In this document: in pieces, positions 56,571 to 64,000 of the stretch
Layout: each line of letters begins with the position of its first letter
How positions within the stretch are numbered: the stretch's first letter is position 1
Assembly (NCBI RefSeq): GCF_001550155.1
Contig: NZ_LRUF01000007.1
Location: forward strand, 62,001 to 126,000
Source: Pseudoalteromonas arabiensis
GTDB taxonomy: Bacteria > Pseudomonadota > Gammaproteobacteria > Enterobacterales > Alteromonadaceae
DNA: 64,000 bases
Direction of reading: 5' to 3'
Translations under genes and position numbers: made by a program
The notes under the pieces: generated by a model
Seen by the model: the letters and a program-made list of their open reading frames with translations, nothing else
Database searches by the model: none
Told to the model about the DNA's origin: nothing

Positions 56571-57786
56571 AATTTAGTAAGCTGACAAGCAATGAGTAAA
56601 ACTCATCTTTAGAGGTGCAACTTGTTGCATTGAGCATGAGTTGTTCACCCAGCACTAACGTTTGTTGTTGTACAGCCAGTCGAGCTTGCTCATCTTCTAT
56701 ACCATCAATATCAGCAACATGTGCGAGGCCAATCGTACGGCGAATAAGCTCAGCACCACAATAACCAATCGCGTCACGCAATACATCGTGTAAATAATCT
56801 TCGGTAAATGCGTTACTTGCAAAGCTAACATCCGTTGTTTCGCTATTTGCAAGACGTAGCCAATGTTGTTCAAATTGGTTATAGCAATCTTGTAAGCAGG
56901 TTAATAAATGTGTTTGATATTGACGGCGCTTTGCAAGCTCAGTAATACGACCATTTTGAGCACAATAGTTTAGTAACAGATTGCCCATAAAAGAACCAAT
57001 ATCGAAGCCAATAGGGCCAAAAAAGCCAAATTCGGGGTCTATCATTTTGGTGCTGTTTGCATCCACAAAAATGCTGCCACTGTGCATGTCACCGTGTAAT
57101 AAAGTTTGTGGGCTCGATAGGAACTTAGCTTTTAACTTGGCTGCTGCAAGTTTTAGAGCCTGATTATTACGAATACTCTCTACATGACTTTTAAGTTCGA
57201 TGGGAAAGTTATTTCGCTCATGCTCGATATAGGGATCGGTAAAAAACAAATCTTCTGTAATTTTGCACAAGTCAGGGTTAATAAATTGACTGACTTTGGC
57301 CTTTTTATCTTCTGCAGATAAATAAAAATCAGAGTTATAAAAGCTTGTATAGCTTAGATAAAGTGCGACATGACTTGCCAGCTTTGGAAATTGCTCTGCA
57401 TTGTTTTGTGCACTACGCAATATTTGTAGATGCCCCAAGTCTTCAAGAACCGTTAATGCTAAATCAGCATTGTGATGCAAAATCGCGACGGTATGCTCGG
57501 GGCATAATTGACCATGATTGATAAGTACTTCGGCTTCAATACGTGCTCTATCTAATGATAATGGCCACGACTCACCAACACAGCGGGCGTAGGGTAAAGC
57601 CTGTTTGAGAATTACGCTGTTACCATCTTGATCTGCGATACGAAAAACAAGGTTTAAATTACCATCACCAAACTCATACGCGTTGAGCTCTGCATTATCA
57701 GCGAAAACAGTAATCAACTCTTTTTTGATGATCTCTTTAATATAATCAATAGCATGCTCTGCAGTGAAGGCTATGTAGTTCGCCAT
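56569..57786 (-). CDS. mtnK: S-methyl-5-thioribose kinase
   Basis: 405 residues of the APH-type kinase fold. It phosphorylates methylthioribose to methylthioribose-1-phosphate in methionine salvage. Visible motifs are AYEFGDGNLNLVFRI (nucleotide loop), LLHGDMHSGSIFV (catalytic Asp loop) and MIDPEFGFFGPIGFDIGSF (metal Asp). Presence of MtnK implies the nucleosidase (Pfs/MtnN) route rather than MTA phosphorylase. Divergent from mtnA with a MetJ-like box in the 132-bp gap. Confidence 0.94.
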   Translation of the reverse strand: MANYIAFTAEHAIDYIKEIIKKELITVFADNAELNAYEFGDGNLNLVFRIADQDGNSVILKQALPYARCVGESWPLSLDRARIEAEVLINHGQLCPEHTVAILHHNADLALTVLEDLGHLQILRSAQNNAEQFPKLASHVALYLSYTSFYNSDFYLSAEDKKAKVSQFINPDLCKITEDLFFTDPYIEHERNNFPIELKSHVESIRNNQALKLAAAKLKAKFLSSPQTLLHGDMHSGSIFVDANSTKMIDPEFGFFGPIGFDIGSFMGNLLLNYCAQNGRITELAKRRQYQTHLLTCLQDCYNQFEQHWLRLANSETTDVSFASNAFTEDYLHDVLRDAIGYCGAELIRRTIGLAHVADIDGIEDEQARLAVQQQTLVLGEQLMLNATSCTSKDEFYSLLVSLLN

Positions 57787-57838
57787 GGTTTCATCTCATT
57801 GAAAAGTAACTTCAAGCATTCTATACCTTCATGCGTTT

Positions 57839-57854
57839 AGATGTCCATACATCT
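57839..57854. promoter_or_regulatory. MetJ-like operator between mtnK and mtnA
   Basis: AGATGTCCATACATCT matches 12 of 16 positions of two tandem MetJ met-boxes (AGACGTCT twice) and is itself palindromic (AGATGT/ACATCT). Lies midway between the two divergent starts. A second such site is at 61208-61223. Confidence 0.65.
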
Positions 57855-57918
57855 AGCTTGTTAGTTGTGAAAACTGCTGTAGAATAGCAATCTGCTAATT
57901 AAGTAACTTGGACTTACT

Positions 57919-58944
57919 ATGAAAGACCTCATCGCAAATAGCATCAAATACAAAAGTGGTACTTTAACAGTGCTTGACCAGTATTTACTGCCTCATCAAC
58001 AACATTGGCATGTATGTCACGATGTTGCAGCAATGAAAGATCTGATTTTAACGTTGAAAATACGTGGAGCACCTTTGATTGGTCTAGGAGCCAGCTTGCT
58101 TGTAGCTCATTTGGCTGAGCAAGGCATGAGTAAAGAAGCGCTTGCAGATGCGATTGATGAGTTAGAGTCTACCAGACCAACGGCTGTGAATCTGATGCAT
58201 TGCATGACCAAGCTGCGAGAGGCTTTAGCAAAAAGTGACTTTGTTGAAGAGATGGTTAAAACAGCAGAGCAGTTATTTAATGAGGATATAGCGCTTTGCG
58301 ATAGCATGGCTGAACATGGTGCAAACCTTGTATTAAAAGGCGATAACATTCTTACCCATTGTAATACAGGTGCATTAGCTACTGCGGGCATTGGTACTGC
58401 ACTAGGTGTGATATATAAAGCACAACAACGCCACGGTGATATTCATGTATGGGTTGATGAAACAAGACCTTTATTACAAGGTGGCCGACTTACCGCGTTC
58501 GAGCTTGAATGTTGGCAAATACCGTACACATTAATTTGCGATAATATGGCTGCAAGTCTAATGGCAGCGGGTAAAGTCGATAAAATCTTTGTTGGGGCAG
58601 ACCGTATTGCCGCTAATGGGGATTTTGCCAATAAAGTAGGCACCTACAATCTTGCTGTTTTAGCTCACTTTCATAATATCCCATTTTATGTTGTTGCGCC
58701 TCTCACTACGTTAGATACAAAAACAGCCTGCGGTGATGATATTGAAATCGAACAGCGCAGCCCCATTGAGGTACGTGGTGTGAGTGGCAGCTTTGGCGAA
58801 GCCTTGTGGGCTCCTAATAACGCACAGGTTTATAATCCCGCTTTTGACGTCACGCCGGCTAAGCTAGTAACAGGGTGGGTACTTGATACGGGCGTTTATA
58901 ATCAAGCAGACATTGCCCGTGGGGCACTAAGGGAGTTAAAATAG
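57919..58944 (+). CDS. mtnA: S-methyl-5-thioribose-1-phosphate isomerase
   Basis: 341 residues, related to eIF2B. Converts methylthioribose-1-phosphate to methylthioribulose-1-phosphate. KIRGAPLIGLGASLLV binds phosphate, the catalytic Cys is in NILTHCNTGALATAG, the catalytic Asp in IFVGADRIAANGDFANKVGTYNLAV. Length matches the family. Monocistronic on the plus strand, with the next gene convergent. Confidence 0.95.
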   Translation: MKDLIANSIKYKSGTLTVLDQYLLPHQQHWHVCHDVAAMKDLILTLKIRGAPLIGLGASLLVAHLAEQGMSKEALADAIDELESTRPTAVNLMHCMTKLREALAKSDFVEEMVKTAEQLFNEDIALCDSMAEHGANLVLKGDNILTHCNTGALATAGIGTALGVIYKAQQRHGDIHVWVDETRPLLQGGRLTAFELECWQIPYTLICDNMAASLMAAGKVDKIFVGADRIAANGDFANKVGTYNLAVLAHFHNIPFYVVAPLTTLDTKTACGDDIEIEQRSPIEVRGVSGSFGEALWAPNNAQVYNPAFDVTPAKLVTGWVLDTGVYNQADIARGALRELK

Positions 58945-58953
58945 CGATTTGGG

Positions 58954-58977
58954 AAAGCGCTTACTTATAAGCGCTTT
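58954..58977. terminator. Hairpin between convergent mtnA and the GGCT-like gene
   Basis: AAAGCGCTT and AAGCGCTTT form a 9-bp stem around ACTTAT. It overlaps the end of the GGCT-like gene. T-runs are weak, so it may act as a moderate bidirectional terminator. Confidence 0.55.
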
Positions 58978-59326
58978 ACTGGTTTTGAAGGGGGCTTTTC
59001 ACCACATAAACCCACGCATTTGTTCCACACTGAAACTGCTGTGCAATCCGTTGATAATCATCAACCTCATACTCATCAGCTTGGGCAAGCTCTTGCTTTG
59101 TAATTGCGTAAATTGTGCCATTAACTGTGTCGTTTTGATTCCCAGTGTAAAATAGGGCAGGATGAAAACGCTGCCCACTACTTTTTAAAACAGCCGCATC
59201 AGTAATTTCAATTTCGCCAATGACATAACCTAATAAGGTAGCTGACTGACCTTCGAGTAAGCGCCCAAAAGTGTCTAGCTGAACTTGCGGGTATTGCAAC
59301 GTCCCATATGAAAACAACTTTTCCAT
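58976..59326 (-). CDS. Gamma-glutamylcyclotransferase-like (AIG2/GGCT) protein
   Basis: 116 residues starting MEKLFSYGTLQYPQVQ, the YGTL substrate loop of the GGCT/AIG2 fold; the acidic catalytic residue is probably in DEYEVDDYQRIAQQF. The upstream extension of the frame (to 59443) overlaps mtnD and is rejected. It begins one base after the mtnD stop, so it is the last gene of the mtnBCD operon. Role in the pathway is unknown; repair of a glutamyl or lactam by-product is conceivable. Confidence 0.83.
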   Translation of the reverse strand: MEKLFSYGTLQYPQVQLDTFGRLLEGQSATLLGYVIGEIEITDAAVLKSSGQRFHPALFYTGNQNDTVNGTIYAITKQELAQADEYEVDDYQRIAQQFQCGTNAWVYVVKSPLQNQ

Positions 59327-59327
59327 G

Positions 59328-59870
59328 TTAATCCAGTAACGGGAAACGTTTAGCGATGGCTGATTCTGTACTTTTAGCAACCCATCCTTCGGTATTATTA
59401 AATAAGCGAATTGCTGTAAATTCAGGATTACTGCCCATATCAAACCAATGGGGGGTAAGCTCTGGCACAGAAATCAAGTCACCTTGCTCGCAAAGCACTT
59501 GATAGACCTTATCGTTTAAATGTAAGCAAAATAACCCTTGGCCTTTTACAAAAAAGCGCACTTCATCTTCGCTGTGAGTATGTTCAAATAAAAACTTGCT
59601 ACGTAATTCCGCTGCATTCGGGTTACCTTTAGCCAGTGAAATAACATCGACAGTTTGATAGCCCCCTTCGCTCTTAAGCTGTTCTATATCGTTATCATAG
59701 GCAGCTAAAATCGCGTCATGACTGGTGCTTTCATCAATATGCTGAGTTGCTTTCCATTGCTCGAAACGTACCCCTACTGCTTTAAGTTCTTTTGCAATGG
59801 CGCTTAAGTCTTCACTATAAAACAATACATCGTCAGCGTTGTTATCATTAAAAATCGTTAATTGACTCAT
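59328..59870 (-). CDS. mtnD: Acireductone dioxygenase
   Basis: 180 residues of the cupin fold. Metal ligands His-x-His and Glu in LFEHTHSEDEVRFFVKG, with a third His in PELTPHWFDMG. Converts acireductone and O2 to the keto acid of methionine plus formate (iron form), or to an off-pathway product with CO (nickel form). Overlaps mtnC by four bases. Confidence 0.94.
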   Translation of the reverse strand: MSQLTIFNDNNADDVLFYSEDLSAIAKELKAVGVRFEQWKATQHIDESTSHDAILAAYDNDIEQLKSEGGYQTVDVISLAKGNPNAAELRSKFLFEHTHSEDEVRFFVKGQGLFCLHLNDKVYQVLCEQGDLISVPELTPHWFDMGSNPEFTAIRLFNNTEGWVAKSTESAIAKRFPLLD

Positions 59871-60553
59871 GCTAAAAGCTCCGCGCTAAATGTCGTAAAA
59901 TCATTAATATATGGGTGCGCGTCACTCACTTGTTGGCCATCACGAACAAGGTGCAAGGTACGAAGACCCGCAGCTTTTGCAGCATTAAGCTCTGCTTCCA
60001 CATCGCTTAAGAACAACACCTCTGCGGCGTCAAATGGCAACTCTGCAATAATATTCTCGTAAGAGTGCTGCTGTTGCTTAGCGCCAACTTTAGTGTCAAA
60101 GTAGTTGCTGAACAAAGGTCTAATATCGCCGTAATCAGAAAACTCAAAAATAAGGTGCTGCGCTTTTACTGAGCCAGAAGAGTACACATACAGGTTTTTT
60201 CCTGCTTGTTTTTGAGCTTGCAAGAAATCATAAGCATCAGGGTAAATATGACCTGTAAAATCGCCATTTTCATAACCTGTTTGCCAAATTAAACCCTGTA
60301 ATTGTTTTAATGGTGTGACTTTTTGGTCTGTTGCAATCCAATGTAGCAAGGTATTTATTACTGTTTCTAAGTCAGCTTCTGGCTGCTCAATGTGCGCTTT
60401 GACTGCGCTTATCTGCTCTACAACGTCAGGGTCGTTCTTGTGTGTTTTAATAAACTCAGGGAGTTGCCCTGCAGCATAAGGAAATAACACATCTTTGACA
60501 AATGAGATGCGTGTAATCGTTCCTTCAATATCGGTTAAAATTGCTTTGATCAT
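59867..60553 (-). CDS. mtnC: Enolase-phosphatase E1
   Basis: 228 residues, HAD superfamily. The first motif is AILTDIEGTITRISFVKDVLFPYA with Asp/Glu in the family's characteristic DIEGT; VYSSGSVKAQHLIFE is motif II and LFLSDVEAELNAAKAAG motif IV. A bifunctional enolase and phosphatase that makes acireductone. Overlaps mtnB by four bases and mtnD by four. Confidence 0.94.
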   Translation of the reverse strand: MIKAILTDIEGTITRISFVKDVLFPYAAGQLPEFIKTHKNDPDVVEQISAVKAHIEQPEADLETVINTLLHWIATDQKVTPLKQLQGLIWQTGYENGDFTGHIYPDAYDFLQAQKQAGKNLYVYSSGSVKAQHLIFEFSDYGDIRPLFSNYFDTKVGAKQQQHSYENIIAELPFDAAEVLFLSDVEAELNAAKAAGLRTLHLVRDGQQVSDAHPYINDFTTFSAELLA

Positions 60554-61179
60554 AATTGCACTCCAGCTTGAATGCCCTCTAGTTTTAGACGTTCGAGCTC
60601 ACAACTGAATAAAAATTCTAGCCCTTCTAAGTGGCGTAAAACTTCTTTAATGTCTCTGCCTACAACGTATAAACCATGACCACGAATAAGCACCGCATGT
60701 TCAATTGGTGTGTGCAAGTGATGATCGCTGACTAATAAGCTAAGACGGTCAATATCTTGGTCATTATCAAAAATAGGAATACTAAGTGTATCTAGATGTG
60801 ATTTTACCCCACTCAAGGCTTTTTGCATTTCGTAGCCATGTAAATGAATGGCATGACCTTTGATTACGCGAGATAATACCGTTGCAGCTACTGAGTGGGT
60901 GTGAAGAACAAACTTTGCTGACGGGATCAGCTTATACATGTTCAAGTGAAGCTCTGTTTCTGCGGATGGTTTACCTGAGCCCTTAGTGCGGTTTCCGTTA
61001 TGATCAAACTCAATAAATGCATGGGTACCAAGTTGGCCTTTATCAAAACCACTGGCGGTGACCACATAACCACTTTCTGTACGAGCTGAGAAGTTACCAC
61101 CAGTAGCAGGAACCCAACCACGTTGGCTTACCCACTTACCAGCTTCAATTAGTTCTGAAATAGCGGTATTGTTATGCAT
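60550..61179 (-). CDS. mtnB: Methylthioribulose-1-phosphate dehydratase
   Basis: 209 residues, class II aldolase fold. GWVPATGGNFSAR binds phosphate, the zinc His pair lies in FVLHTHSVAATVLSR, and another His in LIRGHGLYVVG. First gene of the mtnBCD-GGCT operon; divergent from mtnE, with a MetJ-like box between them. Confidence 0.94.
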   Translation of the reverse strand: MHNNTAISELIEAGKWVSQRGWVPATGGNFSARTESGYVVTASGFDKGQLGTHAFIEFDHNGNRTKGSGKPSAETELHLNMYKLIPSAKFVLHTHSVAATVLSRVIKGHAIHLHGYEMQKALSGVKSHLDTLSIPIFDNDQDIDRLSLLVSDHHLHTPIEHAVLIRGHGLYVVGRDIKEVLRHLEGLEFLFSCELERLKLEGIQAGVQL

Positions 61180-61207
61180 ACATTCCTCGACATTCTAAAA
61201 GTTTTTT

Positions 61208-61223
61208 AGACGGCTATACATCT
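61208..61223. promoter_or_regulatory. MetJ-like operator between mtnB and mtnE
   Basis: AGACGGCTATACATCT matches 13 of 16 positions of two tandem met-boxes. It lies 29 bp upstream of the mtnB start and 56 bp upstream of the mtnE start, suited to repress both. Confidence 0.68.
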
Positions 61224-61278
61224 GTTTTAAGCAATGATAGCATCGCTTCGGGCGCAAAACCATCTTTAAGGAATCTCT

Positions 61279-62421
61279 GTGTTTGAAAGTAAATTACCAA
61301 ACTTAGGCATCAGTATTTTTAGTCAAATGACAGCTTTGGCAAATCAGCATCAAGCTATTAATTTATCTCAGGGTTTTCCTGAATTCGATGCGCCTGAATT
61401 GCTAAAAAAACAGCTCAACCATTATGTGTTAGAAGGCTTTAATCAATACGCACCTTCTAGTGGCATTGTGCGCCTGCAACAACAAATTGCGGCACTGATA
61501 GCTAGAAAATACCATAACAACATAGATTATGAGCAACAAGTAACGGTGACATCAGGCGCAACCGAAGCATTATTTGTTGCCATTCAAACGCTTGTAAAAG
61601 AGGGTGATGAAGTAGTGGTGTTTGATCCCGCTTATGACTCATACCAACCAGCGATTGAGCTGGCTGGTGGGCGATCGGTTCATGTGGCATTACAGGCTCC
61701 TGATTATCGTATTGATTGGCAAGTCGTTGCGAATACTATTAGTGAAAAAACCCGTGCTATTATTATCAATACACCACACAACCCGAGTAGCAAAACGCTT
61801 AAAGCTGAAGACTTTTCAGCACTTAAGGATCTTGTTAAAAAACATGATTTATATGTCATCAGTGATGAAGTTTATGAGCATATTATTTTCGATAAAGAAG
61901 CTCATTTAAGTGTACTCACTGACGCAGAATTGTTTGCTCGGAGCTTTGTCATTTCAAGCTTTGGTAAAACCTTCCACAGTACGGGGTGGAAAATGGGTTA
62001 CTGTGTGGCACCGAGTGAGTTAATGGAGGAGTTTCGTAAAATTCATCAATACGTGACATTTTCTAGTTTTACTCCTGCACAGCATGCACTCGCTGATATG
62101 TTAGAGTTAAAACCTGAGCATGTTGAGCAGTTAAATGAATTTTATCAGCAAAAGCGTGACTTACTAAGTGAAGCATTAAAAGAAAGCCGTTTCACTATTT
62201 TGCCAAGTGAAGGAACCTATTTTTTATTGCTTGATTACAGTGACGTGTCTGATTTAGATGATGTTGAGTTTTGTCATTGGTTAGTTGAGCAAGCAGGTGT
62301 GGCGGCAATTCCATTGAGTGTTTTTTACAGCACTCAGAGTCACGATAAAGTGATACGGTTATGTTTTGCCAAAAATGATGACACGTTAAAACGTGCCGCG
62401 GAGATTTTATGTCAACTTTAA
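61279..62421 (+). CDS. mtnE: Methionine aminotransferase of the salvage pathway
   Basis: 380 residues, fold-type I PLP aminotransferase. NLSQGFPEFDAP and QYAPSSGIVRL at the N-terminus, VTSGATEALFVA, INTPHNPSSK, SDEVYEHI, and the PLP Lys in SSFGKTFHSTGWKMGYC; it resembles YbdL-like glutamine/methionine transaminases. It aminates 4-methylthio-2-oxobutyrate, often with glutamine as donor. Starts at GTG 61279, AAGGA eight bases upstream. The next gene overlaps its last 13 bases. Confidence 0.9.
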   Translation: MFESKLPNLGISIFSQMTALANQHQAINLSQGFPEFDAPELLKKQLNHYVLEGFNQYAPSSGIVRLQQQIAALIARKYHNNIDYEQQVTVTSGATEALFVAIQTLVKEGDEVVVFDPAYDSYQPAIELAGGRSVHVALQAPDYRIDWQVVANTISEKTRAIIINTPHNPSSKTLKAEDFSALKDLVKKHDLYVISDEVYEHIIFDKEAHLSVLTDAELFARSFVISSFGKTFHSTGWKMGYCVAPSELMEEFRKIHQYVTFSSFTPAQHALADMLELKPEHVEQLNEFYQQKRDLLSEALKESRFTILPSEGTYFLLLDYSDVSDLDDVEFCHWLVEQAGVAAIPLSVFYSTQSHDKVIRLCFAKNDDTLKRAAEILCQL

Positions 62422-63182
62422 CCTTAGCCTTAATACAGTCATCACTGCATTGGCTTGATAAAAGCGCTAACCTTGCACACTTTACTGAGCAACTTAATAG
62501 CTTTAATGAGCAAGTTGATTTAATCGTATTACCAGAAACCTTTGCCACTGGTTTTGCGATTAATCTTGATTGCAGTGAGCCAGAGCAAGGTGAAGTACTA
62601 AATTGGTTACAAGCCACAGCAAAGCAAAAGAATGCCGTGATTGCTGGCTCTGTGCTGGTTGCGCAAGGAGACAAAAAGGCAAACCGCTTTTATTGGGTTT
62701 GGCCAAATGGTGAAGTGAGATTTTACGATAAACGCCATTTATTCTGCTTAGGTAACGAAGGCGATTATGTTATTGCAGGTAAACAGCGTGAGGTGTTCAC
62801 CATCAATGATTTTCGTATTCTCCCACAAGTGTGTTATGACTTACGCTTTCCCGTGTTTCAGCGTAATAGTGATGATTATGATGTTATGATTAATATCGCA
62901 AACTGGCCAGCAGCCAGACGCCATGTATGGGACACATTATTAAAAGCACGAGCGATGGAAAATCTTTGTTATGTTGCAGGTGTCAATCGCATCGGTGAAG
63001 ATGGCAATAATGTTGCCCACAGTGGTGGCACAGCAATTTATGATTTTAAAGGGGATACGCTTGCTAAGCTAGATGATAATCAGTCGGGTATTATTATTCA
63101 GCATATAGAAAAATCGCCGCTGAAGGATTTTCGTCGTACTTTTCCTGCCCACTTAGATGCTGATCAATTTCAGTTACTCTAA
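62409..63182 (+). CDS. Omega-amidase (Nit2/YafV-like) of the nitrilase superfamily
   Basis: 257 residues. The Glu-Lys-Cys triad lies in VLPETFATGF, RFYDKRHLF and LPQVCYDLRFPVF. YafV/Nit2-type enzymes hydrolyse alpha-ketoglutaramate, the product left when glutamine is the amino donor in transamination. The 13-bp overlap with mtnE fits this: the amidase would remove the by-product of MtnE and pull the reaction to methionine. Confidence 0.9.
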   Translation: MSTLTLALIQSSLHWLDKSANLAHFTEQLNSFNEQVDLIVLPETFATGFAINLDCSEPEQGEVLNWLQATAKQKNAVIAGSVLVAQGDKKANRFYWVWPNGEVRFYDKRHLFCLGNEGDYVIAGKQREVFTINDFRILPQVCYDLRFPVFQRNSDDYDVMINIANWPAARRHVWDTLLKARAMENLCYVAGVNRIGEDGNNVAHSGGTAIYDFKGDTLAKLDDNQSGIIIQHIEKSPLKDFRRTFPAHLDADQFQLL

Positions 63183-63238
63183 GCCGAACCCTTAAAAATT
63201 TGTTAAACTCATGGTTGGTTTTTTTACTGTAAGCAATC

Positions 63239-64000
63239 ATGAGTTACAAAATCACGCCTGTTATTCTTGCTGGTGGCATCGGCTCTCGGCTATGGCCATT
63301 GTCGCGTAAAGCAATGCCTAAACAATTTTTATCTTTGCTTAGTGATGAGTCTCTACTACAAAGTACTTTGAAACGGGTGATAAGCTCACGCTTCAATCCG
63401 CCTATTTTGGTATGCAATGAAGAGCATCGCTTTATTGCGAAGTCACAGGTATCTGAAGTCGTTGATGACTTTACTTTGCTACTTGAGCCAGAAGGTAAAA
63501 ACACGGCGCCAGCTATCGCACTAGCCGCTGAATATGCAGTGCAAAACGGTTTAATGGATCCGTTATTAGTCATGCCCGCTGATCATCATATTAGTGATTT
63601 TGAAAAGTTAATAGCGCGCTTAGATGACGCTATTGCTCTTTGCGAACAACAGCAACTAATAACATTTGCAATTAAACCGACCGCACCACATACCGGTTAT
63701 GGTTACATCCGCCAAGGTGAAGAGCTAAGCCGTGAAGGGTGTTTTAAGGTTGTAGAGTTTAAAGAAAAGCCAGCTCAAACGCTGGCAGAGCAATACGTAC
63801 TTAGTGGTGACTATAACTGGAATAGTGGCATGTTTTTGTTTCTACCTAATGTGTATTTAAACGAGCTTAACCGCTTTGCACCAAAAATAGCGGAAAGTGT
63901 CACTAAGGCTGCTGAATTTAAAGAAGATCTAGGTTTTCTCAGGCCGAATAACACAGTACTTAGTACATGCCCAAGTGACTCAATTGATTACGCTATTTTA
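63239..64000 (+). CDS. manC: Mannose-1-phosphate guanylyltransferase (partial)
   Basis: 254 codons run open to the edge of the window. The N-terminal nucleotidyltransferase signature is ILAGGIGSRLWPLSRKAMPKQF; EGKNTAPAIALAA, MPADHHISD, KPTAPHTGYGYI, FKEKP and YNWNSGMFLF follow. It makes GDP-mannose for polysaccharide synthesis; whether it has the C-terminal isomerase domain cannot be seen. A polysaccharide cluster may start beyond the window. Confidence 0.92.
   Translation, partial: MSYKITPVILAGGIGSRLWPLSRKAMPKQFLSLLSDESLLQSTLKRVISSRFNPPILVCNEEHRFIAKSQVSEVVDDFTLLLEPEGKNTAPAIALAAEYAVQNGLMDPLLVMPADHHISDFEKLIARLDDAIALCEQQQLITFAIKPTAPHTGYGYIRQGEELSREGCFKVVEFKEKPAQTLAEQYVLSGDYNWNSGMFLFLPNVYLNELNRFAPKIAESVTKAAEFKEDLGFLRPNNTVLSTCPSDSIDYAIL

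Noticed and set aside
59327..59443. Longer start of the GGCT-like protein
   Set aside because: It would overlap mtnD by over 100 bases; the family motif YGTL begins right after ATG 59326.

Overview
The window reads as a chromosomal segment of a marine gammaproteobacterium of the order Alteromonadales, most likely Pseudoalteromonas or a close relative. This rests on the AT-rich base composition, two large TonB-dependent receptors, a second EF-G, the CrbS/CrbR-type acetate-switch pair, the tatABC and ubiEJB blocks, and a methionine-salvage cluster with MetJ-like operators. The genus is an inference from gene content. I saw no tRNA, rRNA, CRISPR array, insertion sequence or prophage.

Layout. 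1-2.8 kb: tail of an unidentified membrane protein and an exported zinc metalloprotease. 3.0-7.3 kb: RND efflux adaptor and pump. 7.4-8.2 kb: a c-di-GMP-I (GEMM) riboswitch before a GbpA-like chitin-binding protein that has lost its LPMO domain and signal peptide. 8.3-14.8 kb: oligopeptidase B, a small unknown protein, and a LytTR regulator divergent from a TonB receptor. 14.8-18.5 kb: duplicated intergenic element, Dps, small membrane protein, lipase-like hydrolase, YaeQ and the YlqF GTPase. 18.5-19.1 kb: two tandem minus-strand small RNA genes, each with a near-consensus promoter and Fur-like boxes. 19.2-26.4 kb: CrbS-like hybrid kinase, DUF3857/transglutaminase protein and CrbR-like regulator.

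26.5-40.7 kb is a carbon-acquisition block. It holds a TonB receptor divergent from an apparent operon of GntP-type permease, exported MetX-like hydrolase, 3-hydroxybutyrate dehydrogenase and the two subunits of 3-oxoacid CoA-transferase. A porin, a tripartite tricarboxylate transporter (TctC-B-A) and a CitA/CitB-type two-component system follow. Together with CrbS/CrbR this suggests a locus for short-chain (hydroxy)acids such as 3-hydroxybutyrate, acetoacetate and acetate.

40.9-52.8 kb is mostly housekeeping: EF-G2, then on the minus strand hemB, a 7TM diguanylate cyclase, tatD, an unknown secreted protein, tatCBA, ubiB-ubiJ-ubiE and a degenerate GGDEF protein with a candidate leader peptide. 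53-56.5 kb: DUF885 lipoprotein and an FMN-binding glutamate-synthase-like protein. 56.6-63.2 kb: methionine salvage (mtnK, mtnA, mtnBCD with a GGCT-like gene, mtnE, omega-amidase), with MetJ-like boxes in both divergent promoter regions. The window ends inside a mannose-1-phosphate guanylyltransferase gene.

The most notable finding is the tandem Fur-type sRNA pair, organised like Pseudomonas PrrF1/PrrF2 and carrying a RyhB-like core. Second is the c-di-GMP riboswitch joined to an LPMO-less GbpA.
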